Positions 55,695 through 64,000 of a stretch of DNA of 64,000 nucleotides are shown here, piece by piece; the stretch's first letter is position 1; the number at the start of each line of letters is the position of its first letter. This stretch comes from Azolla pinnata (Eukaryota > Streptophyta > Polypodiopsida > Salviniales > Salviniaceae). The DNA lies in assembly GCA_037176905.1 (NCBI GenBank), contig JBBBWG010013334.1, positions 93,681-157,680 of the forward strand. The letters run 5' to 3'. Position numbers and translations under genes: made by a program. The notes below the pieces were generated by a model. It was not told the origin of the DNA, did not search any database, and saw only the letters and a program-made list of their open reading frames with translations.

Positions 55695-56640
55695 CTATCG
55701 TCACCATCATGTTCAGCACCACCGTCACATCATGTCCATCACCGCCATCACCACCATCGTGTCCATCACCACCATCACCATCATGTCCACCACCATCATC
55801 ATCACCTACACCATCATCATCATCATCATCATCACCTACACCATCATCATCATCATCATCACCTGCACCATCATCATCATCATCACCTACACCATGATCA
55901 TCATCATCTACACCCTCATCATCATCATCATCACCTACACCATCACCATCATCATCTACACCCTCATCATCATCATCATCACCTACACCACCACCATCAT
56001 CATCAGGATCTGCACCATCATCTCCATTACCATCGTGATCTTGTCATTGTCGTCAGCATCACCATCATAATCACCACCACCACCGTCACCATCATGTTCA
56101 TCATCATCATCACCTACACCATCATCATCGTCGTCGTCACCGTCTACACCATCACCATCATCCTCATGACACCATCATCTCCATCGCCATCATGACATTC
56201 GTCACCATCACCACCATCATCAGCCTCACCCACTGTCATCATCATCACCACCACCACCATCAATCAACTGAATCACCATCATCACCATCATCACCAATGC
56301 CATCAGCATCCATCATCACCATCGCCATCAACATCAGCATCATCATCAATCATCACCATCACCACCATCACCATCACCATCACCATCCATCATCAACATC
56401 ACCATCAACACGAGCATCATCATCAATCACCACCATCACCATCAACATCACCATCACCACCACCATCAACATCAACATCACCATCACCACCATCACCACC
56501 AACATCACCATCAACATCGGCATTAGCATCACCACCATCAACATACCATCACCATCACCATCACCACCACCACCATCACCATCAACATCACCATCAACAT
56601 CAGCATTAGCATCACCACCATCGCCATCACCATCATCGAT
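55695..56640. repeat. Long ATC/ACC trinucleotide array
   Basis: About 950 bp made almost entirely of ATC, ACC, ACA and related triplets (plus strand), arranged as CATCACC and CATCATCACC blocks with higher-order units near 30-45 bp in the first third (CATCATCACCTACACC). Open frames through it encode only His, Thr, Ile or Ser strings and are not genes. It sits about 200 bp upstream of the GDI start. Confidence 0.92.
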
Positions 56641-58910
56641 CTCATCAATACCATTTAGGCTGTAAACTATCGTGACGAAAAATGGACAAGACGAGATTCG
56701 CTTGCGGAAAGCAACACGAATCGAAGCACCTAGACAAGAGACGGTGAATATATAAACTCTGAGTCGAGCTATCCCAAGGTCAGCTTTACATTGGCACTGC
56801 TCTGCTACAAACAAGCCACCGGGGGATATACTTGAGCCAATAAATCACTGGCTCAGCTTGCAGTGCCACTAGTCTGGCCAAGTTATGCGAAGATACAAAG
56901 ATCGAACAATGACAGATTGAGCTAAGCAAGTCATGTGATCTGCAGGCTACAGCTTGCTTCGCTAGTATGGCCAAGGTATGTGACCAAATCATTGAAGTGT
57001 TGGGACGGAACAACGATAGACAGAGCTTTTGGCAGTACACAGCAGGGCTCCCGGCTACATCGCCATTGGTTCTACCAAGCTACACGAGGGAATTGAAGCG
57101 TTAGGATAAAAACCAGCAGCATGAGCTATGAGAGCACATCGAAATGTTGTGTAGCCTGCTAGTTGAGACATGCAATTTGCCTTTGAGACAAATCTCAATA
57201 CATATTTACGTTGGTAAACCTGCTTGTACGCCAGCAATACCAAATCTTATGTGCTAGTTTGCCTCATGGATTTGCTAGATCAATGTATGTCCATCTTCAA
57301 TCCCACAGTATCATGTCATGTCTTGGCATTTTGACATGGTTACTGGCAACTTGCTTCTTGTCGAATATGGTCGGATGATGATCATATCTACATTGTCGCC
57401 CAGACAGGGTGCATTTGCAGTATGCTGAAAGGGCATTTGCTCTAGCTTGGTGGTACATAATTAAGCTTGAATGGTCATTGTAAACTTATTGTTCACTTAT
57501 AAATAAAGATGTTTTTGTGCCTATGTACTTCCTAGTTCTTAGTGACTCTCAATCCTCACCTTTCATTCCTTAATGAACTAGCCCAAAAATAACTAACCCT
57601 ATGGTGAGAACGCTACATTGTCGAGGCTAGTGAATGGTTATGCTCGTAACATCTAGTTGGGTAGGTTAAACTGTTAGAGAAGTCTCTCCAAATGTCACCT
57701 AAAGTTAACTTTTATCATTCTATTTATCCACTTCTTTATACTATTTTGTGTCAAAGTGTAATAGGACTATTTATTAGCATCAGCAAACAAGTACACTGAG
57801 AAAGCCTTGGACTGTGCATTCTTATCTATCATTCAATTATAATGTTGTTAGACATCTCAAGACAATATAATAACACACATGGATTCGTCAATCGTTAGCT
57901 CTTGGTCATTATTCTGAAGAGTGCTTCTTATCTAATTAAGAGGCTGAATCGACGTTCTAAGAAAAGTGCCAGGAAATTGGTTGTATGTTAATGATGCAAC
58001 TTGTATTGGTATTTCAAAGTCATAATGCATCATCAGTGATTTACATATGAGCTAATACATTCTAACATGTTTGAAAATATTTTGGAATCATATTGGTTTA
58101 CCCAAGATCAGTCCATTAGTAAAGAAATGATGCAAATGAAGATCAATGAAACTTATCAGCGTACACATCGTAAGATACCTATGACAATAGAAGTAGTTAC
58201 TTCCGAAAATTACAGTGCAGAAAGAATAACTCTTAGATTACTACATCTTAATCTTAGTCCTCGACAACAAACCACCTTGGATGGTAGTAACAATAATATG
58301 TACCTTAGGTATATAATTTCATTCTCCAACCCTCTTCCATTCTTAAAACAAATATGAGACCTTTAATGCATGGGTGAAGGCATTTATATACGAATTGCTC
58401 TAATTGGCTTAATATGTTAAAGGACAAAATTGTCGAGGATTGCAAAGGATGTCTTGGAAACATGGTAGGAAAGAAGTGCGATCGCCTTCAACCATCACCA
58501 TCTCAATCTATATTTTCATGAGATATCAGATCAAGATGCACTTTCATGGAATGCAGATCAGTGTATGTATGTATGCATGCATGCATGTATGTATGTTGAG
58601 ATGCTGTGAAGACTCCCTTGGTGAGGCTAAGCTCTCTGGTCAATGGATCCGTACCTCTCAAACTTCCAAGGTATATATCAAAGGTGATCACATGTGATAT
58701 GGGACACGGGTATTGTTTTGGATTAGTCTTCAGTCTTTCTTGTTCGGGGGTGGTTGGTGAGGTTAATCACTCTTAAACCATGTTATTCTCTATAATCTCT
58801 CTCTCAAATACTACTTATCGTTAGTAGATCCTAATATGCAACTCGTACCTTATTCGCATAAATAGAAGGCACTTCATCCGCTGTAACGTGTATTTTGTAC
58901 CTTGAACACA
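56641..58910. other. 2.2 kb intergenic, no gene recognised
   Basis: A weak diverged duplication may exist at about 56845-57030 (two segments sharing AGCTTGC..CTAGT.TGGCCAAG). A (TATG)n/(CATG)n tract lies at about 58562-58600. An open frame at 58067-58357 has no recognisable domain. Confidence 0.5.
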
Positions 58911-59045
58911 TGCAACATACATGCATGCATACGCATACATGCATGCATGATCTACGCATACATGCATGCATGATCTACGCATACATGCATGCATGACATG
59001 CGCATACATGCATGCATGACATGCGCATACATGCATATGCACATG
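58911..59045 (+). repeat. CATGCATG-rich tandem array upstream of SR45a
   Basis: Four or five units of ATACATGCATGCATGA joined by TCTACGC or CATGCGC, about 22-24 bp each, lying 415-550 bp before the SR45a start. Every unit contains CATGCATG, which is also the core of the plant RY element. Confidence 0.85.
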
Positions 59046-59079
59046 GAAATGCAGAAGGGCATCTTATCCTTTCGTCGAA

Positions 59080-59312
59080 TGGAAAGTGTTGTATCCTAGC
59101 CGTTGATGAGGGGGGAGAGCGAGATCGGACGATAGGGAAACGAAGGAAGGGAAGGAAATTCTTCGAGCACCGTTGATCTGGAAGTGCTATATCGTGGCCG
59201 TTGAATGAGGAGCGAGCGAGATCGGACGGTAGGGATCTGCGAATCATTTTCCTATTTTTTTCAGTCCCATATAAATATAATTATTTATATATATATATAA
59301 ATAAATATTTAG
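59080..59312 (+). promoter_or_regulatory. Probable SR45a promoter: duplicated CCGTTGA...AGATCGGACG module and TATA-rich stretch
   Basis: The module GGAA(A)GTG...GCCGTTGA...GAGATCGGACG(A/G)TAGGGA occurs at 59081 and 59180, about 100 bp apart. It is followed by CCCATATAAATATAATTA (59265) and a long AT run to 59312, a plausible TATA region about 190 bp before the start codon. Confidence 0.45.
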
Positions 59313-59458
59313 GAAGTTTCCAGAAGGTCCCTTTCTTCTACTTCTTCCTCCTTCACAAATCGATTCTCTTTCTTCTTCGTCTTTCGCCTTTCTTTGATCG
59401 TTCTTTCTCGGCTTCTGCTTCCTCGTCACGGTCTGCAAATCAAGGATCCGTCCTCGCC

Positions 59459-59469
59459 ATGGTAACCTT

Positions 59470-59510
<41 letters not shown>

Positions 59511-62500
59511 TCGCTTCTCTCCCTTGTCTTTTCTGCGCTCAATTCGTTTCTTTTGCTCTGATATTGGTTAAGAAGATTGTTTCCCGATCGTGAAGAAGCT
59601 TGTATTCTAGTCTTGGTTAAGATGATCGTTTCTTTTGCTCTGATATTGGTTAAGAAGATTGTTTCCTGATCGTCAAGAAGATTGTATTCTAGTCTTGGTT
59701 AAGATGATCGTATTTCAAAGCTTTTTTCGTCCTTGGTATCTGCGACCCCTTCTAGTTTCGTCTTCTTCTTTCTCTAGCCTATAGGCTCGATGTGTCTTTG
59801 AAACCCGTGTGTGCTCTGAAATTGTTGTCATACTGCCTAAGCGAAAACCGTTTTCTTCCATAAAAATGGGATTGTTTATTTAGTGGTTAAGTCAAGACCT
59901 GTCACTAGGGGTTTCCTTCGACTGAAGGTTTTGCAACACCAGAATATGTGAATTTTAGATTTTTGAATCCTACGTACTGAAGATTTTTGAATGAAGGTAG
60001 ATATAGAGTTCAGGGTTTCATAGTTTGCCCCAGCCTAATGATGAAGGTAGAACTTGTTTTTCTTAAGGCTATCGAGAAATTGAGGAGTCTCTCAAATTGC
60101 TGCAAATTACCTTCTGTGGATGACTTTCGCTTTCCTTTGTGATAGATCTGTGCTATATCTGCTACTCTTCATGCTTTCTCTTTGAGCGTGTGCTTGGATG
60201 TTTTGTTTCCGAATGTTCTATTTGTCCAAAGAACTTTAAAAATTTATATTTTTTTATGATTAAATTGCTATGTACAGGTTCCTGTGTGCATGATGATATG
60301 GATAGTGTTGTTTTGTTAAGGTGATGAAATCTTTAAACTTTTCTTTGGGAATTTTGGCAGGCGTATGCATCCTCCGAGCGGAGAAGCAGGTTCATATATG
60401 CTCTTGTTCTTGGTCTCTTCTGTTCTTTGCTAGTTTGGGATTGATACAGATTTACATGAATTACTCGCCCGACTACTATATATACTCTAAGATGCTGGTT
60501 ATCGTGAGTTGATGGATAGGCTAGGTCATTGTAGATCATATCATGTTTCCTTATACCAGGACTTGAATTGTTCAAACAGTGAAGCTTCGGCAGGTTTCTG
60601 TTATTATCACAATAAGCAGAACATATTTAGAGGATAGCTGTGTTTGAAGCTTCGGCAGGTTTCTGTTATTATCACAATAACCAGAACATATTTAGAGGAT
60701 AGCTGTGTTTGAAGCTTCGGCAGGTTTCTGTTATTATCACAATAACCAGAACATATTGAGAGGATATCTGTGTATATTACCTCTACCCTGTAGTTAACGT
60801 ATCATTGTCTGGTCGCCACTGGTTATATGCATTGCTGAATTATGCACGAGAAGCTGTAGATTTTGATAGGGTAATTAGCAGAGCACGACCCCAATTTTTT
60901 TAATATTCTCTTTCTGGCTTTTCTTTGTATGATTCGGGTTGTGCCTTCATACATCAGGTATGATTATAGTCCATCACCAAGGTATCGGTCTCGTTTGGAC
61001 TCGAGATCTCGTAGCAGAAGTCCTGTAAGGTAATTGTGTGGTAATAATGTGATGACATGCTGTTATTGTCTGCATCATCGTTGTTTTGTTTCTTATACGC
61101 CTTCCTTCATTGCTGTGCAGTGACGATGATTCTCTTAATCCTGGCAATAACCTGTATATTACGGGTCTGTCTTCAAGGGTTACAGAAAGGGACCTTGTTG
61201 ACCATTGTGCTACTGAGGGCAAGGTATGTCTTGAATTTGTAGAATGTTGCCTTCTACTTTTTATGTATCCATGGGCTGGCAAATAAACAATAAAATGGTT
61301 TTTTGTCACCTGAGCAGGTGATTGAGTGTCATTTGGTCATAGACCCCAGGACGAAAGAGTCGCGTGGGTTTGGTTTTGTTACTATGGATTCAGTTGAAGA
61401 TGCTGAACGATGCATCAAGCATTTAAATAAGTCCATACTAGAAGGTCGAGTCATAACTGTGGAAAAGGTACGTTGAAACATAATGTAGTTGATGTTTTCA
61501 AGTCTATTGAAGATTTCCTATTTGTTCTAATTCTATACTTGTCTTAGCTTATCACGTGCATAGATTCTATTGCACTGTATATGCTATTGCTTCTTATTTA
61601 ATGTCTTCAGGAGGACTTTCAATATGTTGAAAAGAAACTGTAGTTCTGATAGTGTGTGTTGATTATCCATACCCAGCTCGACATGCCATTAAACTCAAAA
61701 TTCAGCCTTCGAGACAGCAATGTAGCTGTGCATCAACATCAACTTTCACAACTTGGTTCAAGATGTGATGGGTTTTTATGAACCATGTAAAACCTTTATC
61801 GGCACCTTGATACATTTTGCATACCTGTCACAAGTTTCGACTACCGACTGTATTGTTGATTGATAGCGTCATTTGTTCATTATATTATGCATGCAATGCA
61901 GCATTCAAACTTCAAACTTCTCAGCAAGATGAAGTAAAGGTTGGAGCTGTTTCAGATTGACCCCCCTTTTATTAGACTTCATTATACCGATTGAACTTAA
62001 GGATGACTATTAATTCTGAAATGTGTTTTGTTCATCAATGGAAATTGTTTTGATTAAAAAATCTTTGGTTTCCTCTCTTATCTATCTCTAGGCAAGACGG
62101 AAAAGGGCAAGAACACCTACACCAGGAAAATATTTGGGTGTACGAACAACCCGAGGTTCATGTGAGTAATTTTACAGTTTGTGTAGGAGAGTGAAATTTG
62201 AGATTTAAGTGTAATTGAGTAAATAAAATTAGTGCACCCTGATAATTGTGTAACCATGCATCTGTTTTGTCTTCTTGCAGCATCATATGATTATGAAAGA
62301 AGACGATCGCCTAATTATTCTCCATATCCGTCTTCGCATGACTATTCACCCGATCATTCACCATACAGAAGCAGGAGCAGGAGTAGATACAGGGGACGAT
62401 CTCGCTCTCCGCGATACTCTCCTTATAGATATGGAAGCCATTACAGAGATAGATCTCCATCCCCGCATAGGTATGGAAGCAGTAGGAACAGAGATAGATC

Positions 62501-62759
62501 CTATTCTTCCGATTACTCTTCCAGAAGAGGAAGGTCTGCTGATTCGTCTCCAAGAAGACGAAGGTCTCCAGATTACTCTCCAAGAAGACGAAGGTCTCCA
62601 TCGTATAGAAGTGCTAGGAGATATAGATCGTCGTCTCGATCAACGAGCCCTGAGTATTCATACAGAAGTGGAAGGAGATATCGATCTCCTTCACGTTCGC
62701 CTCCCCAGCGTTCTATATCTAGGTCTAGATCAAGAAGTGCATCTCCTTACTACAGATGA
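59459..62759 (+). CDS. SR45A: SR45a-like serine/arginine-rich splicing factor (Tra2-like)
   Basis: Exons 59459-59461, 60361-60389, 60958-61029, 61121-61223, 61318-61467, 62092-62161, 62281-62759; all junctions are in frame, 301 aa. Exon 1 contributes only the ATG, which abuts the GT donor. The N-terminal RS region (RYRSRLDSRSRSRSP, residues 10-35) is followed by one RRM (about 45-120) with RNP2 NLYITGL and RNP1 RGFGFVTM. ITVEKARRKRARTPTPGKYL is the linker typical of Tra2/SR45a. The C-terminal RS domain has SPRRRRSPDYS repeats and ends SRSRSASPYYR. Arabidopsis SR45a is a nuclear splicing regulator that bridges 5' and 3' splice-site factors and is induced and alternatively spliced under heat, light and salt stress. 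Large introns 1, 2 and 5 leave room for such splicing here. Confidence 0.95.
59470..59510 (+). repeat. (CT)n tract at the start of SR45a intron 1
   Basis: A nearly pure CT/TC run just inside the donor of intron 1. Such tracts are common near plant transcription start regions. Confidence 0.85.
59545..59712 (+). repeat. Two-copy 82 bp duplication in SR45a intron 1
   Basis: CGTTTCTTTTGCTCTGATAT at 59545 recurs at 59627. Both continue with GGTTAAGAAGATTGTTTCC and TGTATTCTAGTCTTGG, with few differences, suggesting a recent event. Confidence 0.9.
60581..60775 (+). repeat. Three tandem 65 bp copies in SR45a intron 2
   Basis: Units start at 60581, 60646 and 60711 with GAAGCTTCGGCAGGTTTCTG and continue TTATTATCACAATAA(G/C)CAG. 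Copies differ at only a few positions. The unit contains potential branch-point and AG-acceptor-like words. Confidence 0.92.
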
Positions 62760-63770
62760 ACTAACTAAACAATGTGGGGATCTGTAGAGAAAGTGTGGCC
62801 TGAAATTGATGATCTAGCACTGAATTGACTGGCCAAAATTTGATAGTGAGAGTTGAATGAAACTGTGGTGTACAAATCATTTCTCCATTTAGTGATGGCA
62901 TGTGAACTCAATAGAATTTTCTCTAATGTAATGAATGTGTTTATTCGTCTGTCTCTTGTCCATTATTTCTATTACTTACCTGAAAGCGAGCAATTCTGGA
63001 GTAAAAAAAAGTATTGATCCGTTTTCAGCTTACACAGACAGATTCGCTAGATTCGTAATTCTACTAGCGACTCTACAAAAGCTTTGGGTAATTTTGTAAC
63101 TGAGTCTTTCTTTTTGTGCTAGGGGACGTCAGATTAAGATGCTAGAATTTTGTAATCTTTGTATGGGGTCAAGTGCTAGTGGTGTCCCTTTTAAGCAAAA
63201 TGTCCGTGTTGTGCAGGGGCATGTGAAGACGAAAGGGCAGCAGCATAGCATGTCTTGTGATGAGCGGCCTTGTTCTATACAGCTGCAGATGAAACTGGCT
63301 GTGGTTAATATGGTGGAAGTTTAATTCAGAACAGAAAGCTTACTAAAGAGTGTGCTTTTCCTGTGTTTGGTGAACAGTTCAATTCTCCCATGGAGGACAC
63401 TCGATGATGTCTTTTGGGTTACTACATCTTGGTAGCTAAACCAGCACCTCCAACAGATGCACCTTGGCCTTTGGGTTAAAGAGTAAGTGCAGCAGCTATA
63501 TATATTCCTGTAGATTTGCTTAAGAGACTAATTCGATGCAAAAAAACTGTATCAGGAAAGTCTACTCTGTTTATTGTTTGATCCGCTTCTTGTTCTATGC
63601 AGCAAGCATGTGCCTGCAATTAGTAACTTTTGCATCAACAAACCGGATTGTTAGCTTGGGAATCTTGTTGTTGATTCACATCATACGATCTTAATTGACA
63701 GGAGAGTGGTTCATGCGACCTAAAAAAAGGCCCCATAGAAAAACCATTTAATTGTGAAGGGGCCATTAAC
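62760..63770. other. SR45a 3' flank and intergenic DNA, nothing recognised
   Basis: Likely 3' UTR to about 62940 (TCTAATGTAATGAATGTG region). No gene or strong repeat was seen in the rest. Confidence 0.5.
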
Positions 63771-63775
63771 AACTC

Positions 63776-64000
63776 TCATCTCAAAAGGCGGTATCTGAAT
63801 GAATGTTTGCTGACCAACTCTGCCAGGATGGGCCTCTCTCCCTCATTTGTACAGGTTGGAAAAAGAACCTGCCAAAAAACATTAGGTTACACAGGAGCAT
63901 TACTTTGGAGGGATTAAAGGCTACAATGAATGGTAGACATAAAGGTATTAGGTCCATCCAAAAGACGAGTATGGATCGGTGAAAAATACCTTCCATCTTT
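63776..64000 (-). CDS. Possible last two exons of a minus-strand gene cut by the window edge
   Basis: On the minus strand a donor-like AGATGGAAG|GTATTT sits at the edge (exon from 63990 onward) and an acceptor-like TTTTTTGGCAG|GTTC precedes an open stretch starting at 63868. Two frames stay open to near 63780: one reads VLFPTCTNEGERPILAELV and ends at 63776, the other FFFQPVQMRERGPSW and ends at 63781. I cannot choose between them or name a family without the preceding exon. Confidence 0.3.

Noticed and set aside
55302-56814. Long His/Thr/Ile/Asp open frames
   Set aside because: They are translations of the ATC/ACC triplet array and change meaning with frame, with no non-repetitive domain.
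58067-58357. 96-residue open frame in the 56.6-58.9 kb gap
   Set aside because: Not repetitive, but no recognisable motif, splice context or neighbour; insufficient to call a gene.

Overview
The window is nuclear DNA from a land plant. The evidence is plant-type (TTTAGGG/CCCTAAA) telomere-like repeats, a PLS-class pentatricopeptide repeat (PPR) gene, a chloroplast DUF177/YceD-type protein, a plant SR45a-type splicing factor and a PH-domain VPS13. Introns are mostly 80-1600 bp, so this is not a giant-intron genome. Microsatellites and short local tandem duplications are unusually common. The species cannot be fixed from sequence alone; a flowering plant is my best guess.

Layout. 1-1.7 kb: degenerate repeats and a CCCTAAA-type array. 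1.9-3.5 kb (+): a small acidic protein of unknown function in two exons. 6.0-7.7 kb (-): an intronless PPR gene with a decayed E/E+ tail. 7.8-9.2 kb: a second telomere-like array. 10.0-10.9 kb: two nested MULE-like MITEs. 11.2-11.7 kb (+): a cold-shock-domain glycine-rich protein without zinc knuckles. 11.7-15.3 kb: no gene seen. 15.4-16.9 kb (+): a DUF177 protein with a foldback in its intron. 18.8-48.5 kb (+): one very large VPS13-family gene that I could splice into 65 exons encoding about 4,362 residues with every junction in frame. 49.1-49.6 kb: a third MITE copy. 49.7-50.3 kb: two tandem tRNA-Gly(GCC) genes and an inverted tRNA-Gly relic. 51.3-55.5 kb (-): Rab GDP-dissociation inhibitor, 13 coding exons, 444 aa. 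55.7-56.6 kb: a long ATC/ACC trinucleotide array. 59.5-62.8 kb (+): SR45a-like splicing factor, 301 aa. The right edge may hold the last exons of a minus-strand gene.

The genes do not form a pathway; this is an ordinary plant gene neighbourhood. Two loose links exist. VPS13 (bulk lipid transfer at contact sites) and Rab GDI (Rab recycling) both serve endomembranes. The PPR and DUF177 proteins both belong to families acting on organellar RNA or ribosomes. Proximal promoters of three genes (cold-shock, VPS13, SR45a) share CCGTCGGAT/ATCGGACGG-like sites. Telo-boxes lie upstream of three genes, and at two of them they are expanded to 0.6-1.4 kb arrays in the same orientation relative to the gene.

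I did not find a convincing new biological system. The best leads are the gene-facing telo-box arrays, the nested MITE family, the intronic foldback in the DUF177 gene, the zinc-knuckle-free cold-shock protein and the RY-like array upstream of SR45a. No retroviral, LTR or other capsid-bearing element was recognised.
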